Below are positions 23,955 to 41,292 of a DNA stretch of 64,000 bases, piece by piece. Source of the DNA: Acanthamoeba lenticulata (lineage: Eukaryota > Discosea > Longamoebia > Acanthamoebidae); assembly GCA_002179805.1 (NCBI GenBank), contig NAVB01000211.1:179710-243709 (forward strand). The letters are read 5' to 3'. Under the pieces are notes generated by a model. That model saw only the letters and a list, made by a program, of their open reading frames with translations, ran no database searches and had not been told where the DNA came from. The translations under genes were made by a program, and so were the position numbers. How positions within the stretch are numbered: position 1 is the stretch's first letter; each line of letters begins with the position of its first letter.

Positions 23955-25331
23955 ATGGAAGAGACAAGTCGCCAGGAGGATGTGAATGTTACCTGCCGCG
24001 CCTCGTTCGATGCCCAAGAGCTCGCTTCGGAGCACCCTCCGCGTTGGGGCAATGCAAACAAGAAGCTGGCGTACGACCTTGCGTGTCCGAAAGGAGCCTC
24101 CTCTCACAGCGGCACTCTCCACTATGCTCGCTATAAGGAGATAACGCTGCCAGCCCTCTACGAGCCCACCAATAAGACGCAGCTGGAGATGCGGGAGGAT
24201 GCGTTTGGCTACGAGAACGTCGAGCCCGAGCACGAAGGACGCCCTGTGGTTTCATGGTACAAGAACTTTGCACACAGTCACCTCTTCGTGGCCTATGGAG
24301 GAGGTCTCTACGCGCAGGACGAGATGCAAGTGACTGAACACCCTATCCTTGCCTCACTACGCGAGGCTCTCGTCTCCACGCCCGACAAAAGGTACTTTGC
24401 TCATAACGCTCTTCGCTCTCGTGAGTCCTCACAACTTGCTGGCTACATTCATATAACACAGATTCAGACCGCTGACGTGTGAAGGCCATTCCCCAACGCC
24501 CATTCTCATTCGGGGTGCCCAGCGAAGGATCTTCATCAAGACCGATCGCAATGCTGCTGCAGGTTCCACTTCACCTCCTGATGTGGCGCTTGGCGATTCT
24601 GCCTTGCATCGGTCATGAGGACTTTCTGCTGAAGACCAGGCTTGCCCAATGCAGGACGTCCCTACGGACTCTACGGCGGCGCCTTCGCCGCGGCCTCACC
24701 ACTGGCCATTCGCCAGGCTAGCGTCATCCTCAACCCGCCCACTCTCACCAATATCCTTGCGCTTGAGGCCCCGCATGGCGGTCACGGGCTCTACACCTAT
24801 GGTGCGACTGCCGCCTCGACACAGGCAAAACAGGCACATCAGCTGACAAAGTGGTGATGGGTTCATGGTAGACGACATCCACTACACGCTGCGGACGGCC
24901 TATAGCGGGTACCGAGCAGCCGTGGCCGAGTCCTGGCAGGCCGTCACGGAGGCGCAGGGTGGTGATGCGGCTAGGACGGCCCGGCCATTCGTGATCCTGC
25001 ACACGGGCAACTGGGGCACCGGCGCCTACGGCGGGAACAAGGTCTTGATGGCCATCCTTCAAGTGGTGGCCGCGCAGCTGGCCGGCGTGGACAAGCTCGT
25101 GTACCACACCTTTGAACGCCAGTTCTCAGACGCTTACAGGTACGACGCAAGACCCTTCAATCTGCATGTTCTTCTCCGACTGAACGTCGTCTTCAATGTT
25201 CCACTAGGGAGGGCATGGCGCTGCTCGAATCGGAGGAGTTGATACCCAAAGGCCAGCCACTTGAGGTTGACGAGCTCCTGCGCCGACTCACCGCCCGAGG
25301 CTTCCGATGGGGCGTGTCAGATGGCAACTAG
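23955..25331 (+). CDS. Divergent poly(ADP-ribose) glycohydrolase-like protein
   Basis: Probable macrodomain hydrolase of the PARG family, which removes ADP-ribose polymers from proteins. Start 23955 (MEETSRQEDVNVTCRAS). The signature region is HLFVAYGGGLYAQDEMQV (about 24290), comparable to the GGG-X(6-8)-QEE loop of PARG but shorter and with Asp in place of the first Glu. Hand-joined exons (phase matched) give LTCEGHSPTPILIRGAQRRI, GRPYGLYGGAFAAAS, NILALEAPHGGHGLYT (PARG has NIxAIEA) and then VILHTGNWGTGAYGGNKVLM (about 24995), equivalent to the TGNWGCGAFGGD block of PARG. LVYHTF follows where PARG has VYFTF. Ends WGVSDGN with TAG 25329-25331. Five exons, roughly 370 residues. Whether it is active is open because of the changed loop. 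Confidence 0.74.
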
Positions 25332-30384
<5,053 letters not shown>

Positions 30385-30551
30385 CGCTCCCATAAAAGTT
30401 CCCCTTCTTTTCATGCTGCGTTCCTACAACGACAATCCTTGTTCGTTTGATGAAACACAGACACACACATACTCACGCATAACCCGAATAGCCCCATATG
30501 ATGGTGCACCGCACCAAGAACCCGCAGAACCGAAAGGAGAAGAAGGCTGGC

Positions 30552-33500
30552 TTAGTCCTCGACGTCGAGCGGCAGCTCACGCCAGTAGACCTCGTCGTGG
30601 AAAGCACGAGGGCCCAGCGCCACCTTGGGGCCGGACTTGAGCTTGATGTGCTCCGTGGGCAGAAGCAGCCGCAGCATGAAGAGGACCAAGCCGGTCATGG
30701 CGCCCGCGCCCAGACCGATGGCCATGGAGATGGCCCAGGCCGCGGTGAGCCGGCCCGCCTGCGAGGAGGCGTCCTTGGCGAACAGGTCGTACATAGTCTG
30801 GCCAAACTCTGCGTCGTCGTTGTTGTTGTGGATGAAGAGGTGAGCGATACGGCCATCTTCAGCCGTGAGGGCCCTGAGAGGGTGATGGAAAGGGCCACGT
30901 ACGGGTCTCGTCCTTGTAGTCAGCGGTGGCGATGATGCCGGCAAGGCCGCCGATGAAGCCCGGCACGCCGTGGGCAAAGAGCACGCCCGCGGTGTCCTTG
31001 GGGATGATGCACACGTCGGGCAGGAACGAGAACGTGAGGGCCTTGTTCATGAGCGGGGTCACGTATCTGGCACACAACAACCACGTTAGCGCATGTGACG
31101 GCGATGGGGAAGAGACTGTTGTTTGTACCTGAGACCAACCCAGGTGCAGGGAGCGGCGATGAGGGAGCCCAGGATGATGGCCACGTAGGCGGGCACCACA
31201 AGCGAGTGGGCGCAGCCCATGATGATGCCGCCGGCCATAACGCCGTGCTGCAGCACGAAGGGCCTGAACTTTTGCGGCCCAAAGAACCAGTCGAGACCCA
31301 CCACCTGTCGTCGCACACAGCCGCCGCGCGTGCAGGACGTCAGCCAAGCAAGCGGGACGGAGGCTTGAAGGGAGGGAGGAAGAAGCGTACGGTGACGCCG
31401 CTGGCGCAGCAAGCGAGGGCGGTGTTAATGACGACGCGGAACTGGGCGCCGTCGGGCGCAAAAGCGCCGTTAAAGGACGGGAAGAGGACAAAGAGGACGG
31501 CGGTGCCGAGGAAGGCAAAGATGTCGGACACGTAGGACGAACGCTGGTCCTGGCCTTCGGCGGTGAAGTTGATCAGCTCGTTGAGGCCGATGATGAACGA
31601 CGTGCCGATGCCAAAGAAGGCGCCAAACATGTGGATGGTCAGCGAGCCGCCCAGGTCGGTGCCGTGGATCTCGCCCACGTTGATGTAGTAGTTGAGGCAG
31701 TAGAAGAAGGCCGCCATGAAGGAGAACACCACCGTCTGGATCGTGTTGACGCGCCCGATGATGGCGCCGTTGGCCACCAGCACCGTCGTCGCGCAGTAGA
31801 GGCCGTGGATGAGCGCCACCGTGTCGACCGAGATCTTCGAGTCCATCTTCTCCGACTCCCAGCTGAACCAGCCGTGCCACAGGATGCCCCATTGGAACGC
31901 CATCGCCGCCATCAACAACGAATTACCCAGCGACGTGTACAGGTGCTGTGTCATCGAAGAAGAAATAAAGAATATTAAATATTAAAACAAATACAACAAA
32001 TCGAGCACAGAGAAGAAGAGGCTGAGGAGGTCACCTTGCGCAGGAAGGCCCTCTGCAGGGTGAAGCCGACAAAGACCATCATGTTGATGTCGATGAGGAA
32101 CACATACACGTACTCCACATTGTCGGCCCATCTGTTCAGGCGTCAATACGCGATTAGAACTCATCAAAAAATGAATGAATAAACAAAATAAAAAGGTATA
32201 ATACCCGTAGATCTGGGGAGCGTAGGTGGAGGGGCTGTTGGTAAAGTCCATGAAGATGATGTAGAGGACCGTGAGACCCACTTGAAGGAGGAACATGATG
32301 AGGAGGGTGACATCCACTCCGTTGTACTTGTTCACGCGGTCGGCCCGGTTCTTGGCGATACGCTCCTCGATCTTGGAGATCTCGCGGCTCTCGAGGAGCT
32401 CATCGCGCTCCCTCATGGCGTCGTAGAGCATCGCGCGGTACCTCCGCCTCTCCTCCCGGATGTCGCCCAGCGACTGCTCGAACTTCTTCCTCTGTGTTGT
32501 TGGTCGTTGGTCGTTGGTCGTTGCGGTCAGACGCGATCAAAAACCGAGCAACAAGGTGATCGTGCCAAGCGTGAGGCATCATGGGGAGGAGACGGACCTC
32601 GGCGCTCTCCTTGTCGAGCGGGGTGTTGGGGTTGAGGGACTTGCTGTAAATGTTCATCTTCTCAACCTCTCGCTTCTGGATGTCCAGGACGTGGTCCTGC
32701 AGGTGCTTGATGTTCTCATGCAGTCTATCGATTGTTGTTGTCGTTGTTGATGTTTCGCCAATGGGCGTAAGCTCTTTCTTCTCTCAAAGCCTCCCGTAAG
32801 ACGGCGAGAAGGAAAAAGGAGGGAGATACCCGTAGGCGTATTCATCCTCCAGGATGCGCTTGTCGTCGGTCCTCTTGGGCTGCGGCATCTCGGAAAAGGC
32901 GATCCGGTTGACATCGCGCTCACGGGCCTCCTCTTCTTCCTCCTCGTCGTAACTGTAGCGGTCGTTCGAGGACTCGTCCGAGTACGCGTTGGCCTCGTCC
33001 TCCTCGTAGTCTGACACAACATCGAGTCCAGACAACATGTCAGAGGTTCTCTCCATAAGAGAAGAGAGAAGGGCGGGGGTACCGTCATCGCTGAGCCTCC
33101 TGTCGTCAGAGTCGTCGGTTCTGTCCCTGTCTCTGTCCCTGCCCCTGCCCCTGTCCCGGTCGTCGTAATCGCTCTCCCTGTGTGCCCGCCCGATCTCCAT
33201 GGTGAGACAAACAGTGGATGAAAAAAGCAGGCACGAGCTGGATTGGTAGTGAACACGCACTCGTCACGGTCGTAGCGGTCTCTGTCCCGATCTCTATCGG
33301 ACCTGCACACACACGAGAGGCGCCGCGCGTAGGGTGGTGAGCCAGTCACGGTCGCGAGCGTGTGCGAGGATGGGAGGAGAGAAGGGACTCGGCGTACCCG
33401 TAGCTGTCGGTACGGTTGTCGGAGGGATAGCTGAGCCACATATGCGGGTTCACGGGACCAAGGGTCAGCGAAGATGCTGAGACCTGGTCTCAGGACGCAG

Positions 33501-33992
33501 GATGGGGAGGGGGAGGCAATGGGATGAGCACCTTCTGTCCTCTGAGCTGCCGCGGCGGCGACGGGGGCTGCTATCCTCGGTGAGGCTTTCACCGCGGGCG
33601 CGTGAGCTGCGATCACGCGAGTCCCGGCTCCGATCACGGTAGTCTTCGCGCGAGTCGCGGTCATCGCGATCGCGCGAACTCTCGCTACCACGCGAGCTGC
33701 TGCGGCTGCGAGAACGAGGAGAGCGGGAATCACGGTCGCGTGAACTTCCACGATCGCTAGAGCGGTCGCGAGAGCTTCGGTCACGCGAGTCCTCACGGTC
33801 ACTGTAGCGAGAGCTGCCGTCACGGTCGCGAGAGCTTTGATCGCGTGAGCTGCCGTCACGGCCGCGCGAGCTGCTGCGGCTCCTCGAACTCCTGGTCCTT
33901 GAGCTGCCAGATCTCGACCTACGCCCGCGAGAATCGCTACGCGACGATCTCGACGAGTAGTCCGATCTATCTGAGCGGTCGTCGCTCGACAT
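30552..33992 (-). CDS. Rh-type ammonium transporter with RS/RD-rich cytosolic extension
   Basis: Membrane channel for NH3/NH4+ of the Rhesus/AMT superfamily. ATG at 33992 (MSSDDRSDRSDYSSRSS). Exon 1 is a ~150-residue RS/RD-repeat tract. Five following joins (near 33530, 33400, 33250, 33077 and 32830) were checked: each donor/acceptor phase matches, giving YPSDNRTDSYG, SDRDRDRDRYDRDE, SDYDDRDRGRGRD, DYEEDEANAYSDE and LHENIKHLQDHVLDIQKR. A coiled coil (32700-32340) leads into about eleven transmembrane helices. Rh hallmarks are WGILWHGWFS, GTDLGGSLTIHMFGAFFGIG (31650), the conserved His-containing LQHGVMAGGIIMGCAHSLV (31240) and AHGVPGFIGGLAGI (30960). Ends ELPLDVED, TAA 30552. An RS domain on a transporter is very unusual; a shorter start near the coiled coil cannot be excluded. 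Confidence 0.8.
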
Positions 33993-34000
33993 TTCGACTT

Positions 34001-34244
34001 CTGAAAGATACAACAAGATGGGGGTTAGATGTGTGATGGTTATGATGTAATGTAGTCTTGCTCGAAGCGTAAACACTCTATAGTGTGAGGAGATGGAAGA
34101 GGAATAAGAAAAGAGAAAGAGGTCTCTACTCTCGGCAACAAGTCTGCCACAGAGGATTCGAACAGGGGAGGGGGATGTAGAGTGACAGAAAGGGGAAAGG
34201 GCACAGTACTTCACTGTGGAAATGGACGGAGAGAGAATACATAC
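34001..34244 (-). other. Likely 5' UTR intron of the Rh-type transporter gene
   Basis: On the minus strand, ACAAG|GTATGTATT at 34245/34244 is a good donor. ATCTTTCAG|AAGTCG at 34001/34000 is a good acceptor, leaving 8 nt before the ATG at 33992. The 244-nt interval has no supported reading frame. The rest of the spacer to 34545 shows nothing recognisable. Confidence 0.5.
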
Positions 34245-34545
34245 CTTGTCAGAGACAAAAGCCGAAAGAGTGGTCCACACAGATGGACTTGTTAGATCTT
34301 TACCCCCTCTCGATTTTCAAGGGCCTGCTTGAGCTTTTCACCGGCCGTAGCGCCCGTGCACACCGTTTCGCGTCGTCCACAAAATTTACAACCAATCACT
34401 AAACAAACATTCTATTTAGCACAAATACGACATATTTGCCATTCCAAAATAAAATAATAGAAAATATTTGGTAAAAGGTGCTTTTTTTACTTGGCGGTAA
34501 CCACATACGAGGCGAGTCAAGGTAGGCCAGTCTTGCCGCCCAAGC

Positions 34546-35615
34546 TCACTCGTCAGCAGGCGCGTCGGCGCCGCCATCACGGCCGGCGTCGGCAGGAGAA
34601 GGGGACCTCCTGGGCACGGGCGACGGCGACCTGGACCTCCTCTTCTTGGCATCGGGCGAGGCATCACCGCCTCGGCGAACGGGCGACCTCGAAGGAGAAC
34701 GATCCCTCTTGGCCGGGCGCCTTTCGTCATCGCGGGGCGACGGCGAGCGGCCGCGAGGCGGAGACCTGTCGCGGGGCGACCTGTCACGATACTGGGGCGA
34801 ACGGCCACGCGGGGCGGGCGACCTGTCACGAGGGGGCGGCGACCGGCGAGGCGGAGGAGTCCTGGACCGCGAGCGGTAGCGACGAGGCGGCGAGCGCGAG
34901 TGGCCGCGGTGGCTGTCGCGGCCTCCACGGTGGCTGTCGCCGCCACCAGACCGCCGCTCTGCGGCGGGATTGCGGCAATCACGGGCCCAGTGTCCCTCCT
35001 CGCCACAGCGGAAGCAAGTGTCGCTGTCTGTGTGTCGAGAGGGGAACAAGTAAGACTCCCCAAGATGGGCTGCAAGCGAAACAGAAGGAGGGTGAACCGT
35101 ACCGGTCCTGCGGGCACCCTTAGCCCACTCAATGGCGATTCTCATTCCCAAGATGGAAGTGCCATCCAGAGCACGGAGGGCATCCTCCGCATCACGCCGA
35201 TCCTCGTACTCCACAAAGCCGTAACCTGACAGCGACGGGGAAGGGGGTCACACTTCCTTGATATGCGAAATAACCTTAAAGGTCCTACGTACCCCTCTTC
35301 ACATCGCAGCGGATGAGTTTGCCGTACTTGTAGAACAAGTCCTCCAAATCGCGGGGACGGCAGTCGTGGGCGAGTCTTCCTGTAAACGGGCGGACGGAAA
35401 ACGGGAAAGCGGTTGGGCGGTAAGCAGGCTAAATGGCGGCCGGGACATCGTGGGAACGGAACGGAATTAGATCAGAGAGGATGTGGGCGCCTATGTAAGA
35501 TAAAAAATTTCACAAGGATCGTTAACGATCTTCTCCATTTTCCCTTCCTCCGGTCTTTCTCCACCAGCGTTCTCCCCCATCATTAACCGGTTTACAAACC
35601 TACGAAAAGGGCCAT
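34546..35615 (-). CDS. SR splicing factor: RRM, CCHC zinc knuckle, RS domain
   Basis: SRSF7/RSZ-type pre-mRNA splicing factor in the nucleus. Exon 1 is only 16 nt (35615-35600, MALFV plus one base). The phase-1 intron to exon 2 (35380-35293) restores the RNP2 strand MALFVGRLAHDCRPRDLEDL. Exon 3 restores RNP1-like GYGFVEYEDRRDAEDALRAL, then LGMRIAIEWAKGARRT. After a further intron a CX2CX4HX4C knuckle appears, DTCFRCGEEGHWARDC (about 35000). The C-terminal ~130 residues are an RS/RSPSPR domain ending ADAPADE, TGA 34546. The tiny first exon would be missed by frame-length searches. It sits next to the transporter that itself has an RS domain. Confidence 0.93.
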
Positions 35616-35733
35616 GGCTTCGGTGCACAAAGTGGCGGTGGCGGAAGAGAGAGATCGTGGCAACAACGTTACCGCCTTTATCCTGCTTTTTTAATCCAAG
35701 TTCCACATTTTTTCCGACCACCGAAGTTCCTGC

Positions 35734-38700
35734 TCAAGCAGACTCGAGGGAGGTGATCTCGGCCTTGCAGAAGAAGCAGGTCTTGCTCTGCAGCATGTGT
35801 CTCTGGATGCACCTCTTGCACGACTGGTGCTTGCACGGCAAAAATGTGGTGTTGATCACGTCGGCATAGCAGATCGGGCAGAGCTCGCCCTCTTCTTCCG
35901 CCGACTGGCTGGTATCGACCGCCCGCGCCTTCTTCTCGGCCTCGCGCTGCTTGAGGTCGTTCATAAAGGCCGTCAAACGGCCCAGCTCGCTCTCGACGCG
36001 GTCGGGCGGCAACTCGTCCCGCCAGGCCAGGCCGGCGATGTAGTCGAGGCTCTCCATCGTGAACTGCTCCGTGTTGAGCAGCACGTCGATAACGTCGTGC
36101 TTGGGCGGCGCCGTTGACGTACTGGACGCGGCGGCAGCGGCTCGAAGGTTGAGGAGGATGCCCACCACGGGCGCGAGGATGGCCACTTGGGTCATCTGAG
36201 TGGCCCGGCCGACCCGCATGATGTCCAGGGAAGTTACGCTCTGGAACATGGCTGCGTTGGGGCCGGTGGATGTCCGACTGACTACATAGAGCAGAAGCTC
36301 GCAGATGCGCGAGACATTGAGCTCCTCCTCGAGGATGACTTCTGGCGTCACCGCCGAGATGGCCTCCACCATCCTGCGTTTAATTTTGTCAACACGGCGG
36401 TGGCAGTGTTTGTTGTGCGGGTTGAGGGCGGGGAGCACCTGAGGAGGGCGACCGAGAGCTCGAACATGATGCTGCATCGTCGCTGCAGCGCCTGCACCTC
36501 TTCCTCGTAGGCGAACACGTTTTGCGTCGATTGAAGCAACTACAATAAACGATCACGTCGAGTGAGTGAGTGAGTGAGTGCATGGCTGCGGCCCCGCGTT
36601 GAAAGAAGAGGCAACATCGTACGTTACGCATGGCGACCTCGAGCTCCGACACAGTCCAGTTGAGGTTGTTGAAAAGCTTGTTGATGAATTCCGACACAAC
36701 CTTGCCGTCGCTGCGCTTGTCGTCCTCGTAAAGGCGGGCCAGGATGCGCTCAAACACCTCCGACGGAGCGGCGGCCTCGGGGCTGGCAGCTTCCGCCGTC
36801 GTACGAGGGTGCTGCGCGAAGCCTCGCCCTTTGAGCAGTCGCGGGAACATGGTGGCGACCGTAGCCCAGTTGCGGTTATCAAAGGCCGTGAGCAAAAGCG
36901 GAAGAAGCCGCTCGCGCGCCATCGCGTTGGCCTCCAGGACGCGCACAAAGGTCGGGTACTGCAGCAGCACTGAGAGCGACTGCAGCAGCGTGTCTCTCGT
37001 ATCTGATCGCCACATGTAGCACGCGTGGTGAGCTCGTGGCGAGTGTGTTGCTGGGCGGTCCTGTGCGTGCAGTCGTACCAGGATTGATGATGCGTGCGTC
37101 GGGGAAATGCTGAACAAGGAAAGTGATCACTTCTTGCATCCCCTCCACGTTCGACTCTGTGAAATGCCATTGCAGGTGAGTTTGGGTTCAACCTTGCTGA
37201 CACTGAGGGGTGGTTACCTTGAAGGAGGTCGTAAGGAGGATCGGCTCGCCTCAGGGAGTGGAAGGCCTCAACAAAGGTCTCAAGGTACATCTGCGGGATG
37301 TAGGCAAACACTTCAGGGAACTCGTCGTCGATATGCTGGAACAGCCGCACGAGGAAGACGACCAGATCAAACATTCGCTTCTCCTTGGCCTGTGGTTGTT
37401 GGAAATGCAGGTTAGTCTTCATTACGTGATGTTATTGTCACTGCGTACCTCACTGAACAAGGTGCACTGGGCCCACGCTGTGAGCCGCACGGCCTCGATG
37501 GCGTCGTCCAGGTACACACCGCGTGCGTTCTGCAAATGGGCCTCTTCCTAGATATGCAAACGACAGTGCGAGCTCTGAGACCATTCAAGTGGGGACAAAG
37601 GACATGGGATGCATCAACTTACCTCAGTTGAGCCCTGATCCTTGGCCTTGGCGATGCGTGCGTCGATGTCTTCCAACAGAGCGATGGCGTGCGGCCGGTT
37701 CTGCATCTGAATGGCGGCGGCCTTGAACATGGCGCCCATGATGTAGCGGAAGAAGATAATGGCGCTGTTGAGAGCTGCCACCTCCAGCGGCGGCTCACCG
37801 CTGTTGCCTTCCTCTTCAATGAGATCCTCCTCTTCCTCATTCTCACCACCATGGACGGCGCCGTTCTCCTCTTCGCGGTGTCGAGTAGCCCGCTCGACGC
37901 CATTGCTCTCCGTTCGTGCGCTCGCTGCCCGATTTGTCCGCTTGGCCAGCCGCGGTTTTGTCGCCATCGGCGCTCCCGTCGTGGCCGTCTGAGCGGAGTT
38001 CTTGCTGTTCATCTGCTGCCTCTTCAGCTTGCGCCTCTCCTTGAGGTCGGCCAACACGACGGGGTAGTTCTTGCGGAGGTGGCCCATCAGACCGCCTAGG
38101 CGGGTAAGATCCAGCGGGTCGAGCAGCGTGCCGCAGAAGAACCCAATCGGGAAGCGGGCCGATGTACGTGCGGAGGCAGCCAAGTAATCCTCCAACGTCC
38201 CCAAGAGCGCGAAATAAAGCCCAGAGAGTGTCGAGTTATCAGACAAGCCCGGCGGGGGCGGCTGTAAGTGGAAACAAGGCAGAGAAAGTAAGTGCTCACA
38301 AGTTCGACTGTAGAGCGGCGGTGGCGATCAACACGTACGTCTCGGTTAATAGCTGAGTTCTTGGCGATGATGAACCATAGAAACTGAAGGAAAACGCCCT
38401 GAGGCGATCGTCTATCGCGTTCGTCGTGCTCGTGCACGGTGATGCTGACCCTTCGTCGGGTCGAACGTCTCCCCTTTCGGCCTGCGTGTGACATCATCAT
38501 GAATTGGATGAGCACACAGGAAAGACAAGCAACGTTAATTATAAGACCCTACCGGAGCCGTCCTCGCGCCAATCGTTCCCACTAGGGGTGTCGTCCCCAA
38601 GGAAGAGGGAGCAAAGCTTGACCAAAAGCTCGTCGTGCTCCTCAACACACGCTTTCATAAAACTCAGCCTTTCCTCGTACTTGTCCTTCGACACCGCTCC

Positions 38701-41046
38701 GCCCTATTTGTACCGCGCCATCAAACGTACGTGAGCCGCTCGGCCGTCGATCGACGAAAGCAAAAGTCAAGCAGCTAAAAGCCGGTGCAATAACTTACAT
38801 CTTCGGGAGCACCCAGCCAATAGACAGAGGGGAATACATAAGCCAGATCACCCAACGAGGGCTGCTTGGACGTGAACATGGCCTCAAGCAAGTCGTTGAC
38901 CGTACGAACGAATTAAGGGGATCAACTAGCGTCAATGAAGAGGGAAAATTGGGGGGGGGGAAGGGAGGAAAAGAAGGATATTGTGAATGGAAGATGAAGA
39001 CGTTCATCACGTGTGAAGACTTGAGCAGGTTCACGAGGAGCCTCATGCTTTGCAGGTATTCGCTCGGCATCCACTTGGCGTAAGGACCTATAAAGGAGGA
39101 AAGGAAGTCAGGACTCGAGAACACTACCCAGTAGCCTGGTGGCGAGGCCAAGCAGGACGTATGCTGTACCCTTGGATGACTTGACCTCGCTCGAGTCCTT
39201 GGGCAAATGCTCAAAGCCGCCCGGCAGTTCACAACGCGCCTTCACCGTCAAATAGTGGAGAGTAGCGTCGATGCATGGTACAAACTCGAACGGCTGTGCC
39301 ATCCAAGCCAAACAAAGAAATAAGCACCAATGAGCGAAACACTACAGGCGGATACAATCATACCTCAAGGCAGAGCGTCATGAGATCGAGCAACTTGGCG
39401 ATGGCTTTTTCACCGTTGTACTGGATGTTGACCGGATGGCCGCTGGCGTTGTCATGCGTCGTGGTGTCTTCTTCAAGGAGGCGGATGAGGAAAGGGACGA
39501 AGGACGCTCCGATGATGAATTCGTCGGTCAGACAATCGACTAGGTTCTCCAAGATCTTGGCGGCCAGGATGACGACATCCTCTTGCGGGAGCACAAACTG
39601 ATAGAGAGAAGGCGAGCGCGTGGGCGACGACGACGATGAAGAAGAGGACGTAGAAAGTGACGCGCTGACGGTGTGACAAATGAGCCTCTCAAGGCACTCG
39701 AGCAGGTAATTGGCCCTATGAAGTCTGGCTGAGTCTGGTGGCGGCTGAATCGGCTGAAAGCTGTACAGCGGATGTAAAAGCTTATAAGCAAGCTGGGCGA
39801 TGGGCTAATGAAGAAGAAGAGAAGAAGTACCCAGGCACAGGGAAGTAAAAGGGGGTCGAGCCAAAGTTGAGAAGCGATTTCTCCCGGTAGGAGACAGAGA
39901 TCGTCGGGAAGTAGGCAAAGCCAGGGCCGGTGCGCACCTCACGGAAAGCTGGACCGAGAGGGGTGCCGTTTCTGTAGAAGCTGATCATGCCGTGGAGTTC
40001 TTCATCGTACTCTTCCTCTTCCTCATCGCCCTGCTCAACTTCATTTCCATTATCTTCATGTGTCTCTACGCGGGGCATCTCGTCTGCAGCTCCCAGCGAC
40101 TCCTGCGACTCTTGCCCTTTCTCGGCTGCATCGGTAGATGTGGTTGACGTCAACGTCGCGCTACTGGCCTCGTCGCTTGGCACTGGCGGCAGTTCGATGC
40201 ACACGCCGATGACGTCTCCAGGCAGCCAATGCTGACCATAAGCCTGAGGCTTGGTGTTGGTCCACTTCTTGACACGCGCGCCGTCGTAGGCATACGAGTC
40301 ACGCGAATCACCGACGCCATTCTCATTGGAGAAGTGGCACGAGAGGGTGGACCACCCGAGCTGCTGGATACCCGCGGTGCCAAGCACCACCTCAAACATC
40401 CACTTGCCACCGTAGACACAAGCATTGGCGCGTGCGCTGGCGAAGTTACTGTGGCTCTCCACCTATGCATACAAACCACGTCAGAAGCTTTAACAGCCGA
40501 GGAAGCAGGCTTCCTAAGTGGAAAAGGCATACCTCAAGTCCATTGCTGGTGAAGTGGCACACACCACACGAACTCTTGCGGTCCAATTTGACAACCCTGG
40601 GTCCCAGCCTGCCCACGTTTGTATCCACCTCTGCGGCGCCGCGGGCCTTGGCTTCCCGCCTCTCGATATCACTGATGCGCTTCTGGAGCAGCTCCTGCAG
40701 GTTGCGCAGGCCCATCGGATAGCTCCGGCCACTAGAGGGCAGCGTCAGATCTTTGTGCGAAGAGCGTGGCACCAGGGACAGAAAGGTACCTTAGCTCATT
40801 GCTTAGAATGGCGTGGGGCGTAGTTGGTGATAAATCAAAGAGATGGCGAAGAAACTTGTCCATGGCCTCATCCTCAGTGTGCACGTCACCTTCACGTAAA
40901 GACGTCAGTGCGGGCCTCGACAGAGCCTAAGGCACGGTGTACCGTACCATCGTTTTTATCAATCAAGAGTGCCAAGCCCTTGGCACAGCGGCTAGTAAAA
41001 AACTTCTTCGGAGCTGCTCCACAAAGAGCATCACCAAGGATGAAAT
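35734..41046 (-). CDS. RNF123/KPC1-like E3 ubiquitin ligase (SPRY and RING)
   Basis: Large cytosolic E3, the family that in animals degrades the CDK inhibitor p27. The SPRY domain (40460-39840) contains NACVYGGKWMFEVVLGTAGI, LGWSTLSCHFSNENGVGD, SYAYDGARVKKW, WLPGDVIGVCIELP and ISFYRNGTPLGPAFREV, with an acidic insert (about 40140-40000). A long helical region follows (39800-35950). The C-terminal RING is CPICYADVINTTFLPCKHQS then CKRC and CFFCKAE, ending SLESA at TGA 35734-35736. The 5' end is uncertain: the first in-frame ATG is at 40863 (MDKFLRHLF), but a phase-matched upstream exon (about 40950-41046, KKFFTSRCAKGLALLIDKND) appears to belong too and has no ATG of its own. Many short introns; a GAGT microsatellite lies in one (36560-36577). 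Confidence 0.86.
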
Positions 41047-41292
41047 TGATGATTAGTCACCAGGATTAATTTTTTTTTAAGAAGGTGGCTCGCACAGGCG
41101 TTGGGGCTTCCGTATGGGCGCATCGTCTGATCGCCCGTCAAGCCTTCCATCTTAATTATTGCTTTTTAAATCAAATGCGACTTTGCCGCCTTTTTTTCTT
41201 GGTGGGCTGGTGTCGACATGAAGGTCTTGTTTCTTGTTCTTTTTTTCTTTTCACCTGCCACGTCTGCTGCTAGTGCTGCTCGATCCTTCGTG

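Noticed and set aside
22855..23985. 376-codon plus-strand open frame
   Set aside because: It is the complement of the RGG/YGG-rich exon of the minus-strand gene; repetitive GC-rich codons keep the opposite strand open. Composition is Ala/Val/Thr/Arg-rich without motifs.
34140..34175. GGATTCGAAC resembling a tRNA T arm
   Set aside because: Flanking bases do not form a 5-bp T stem and no acceptor stem is found within 90 nt.
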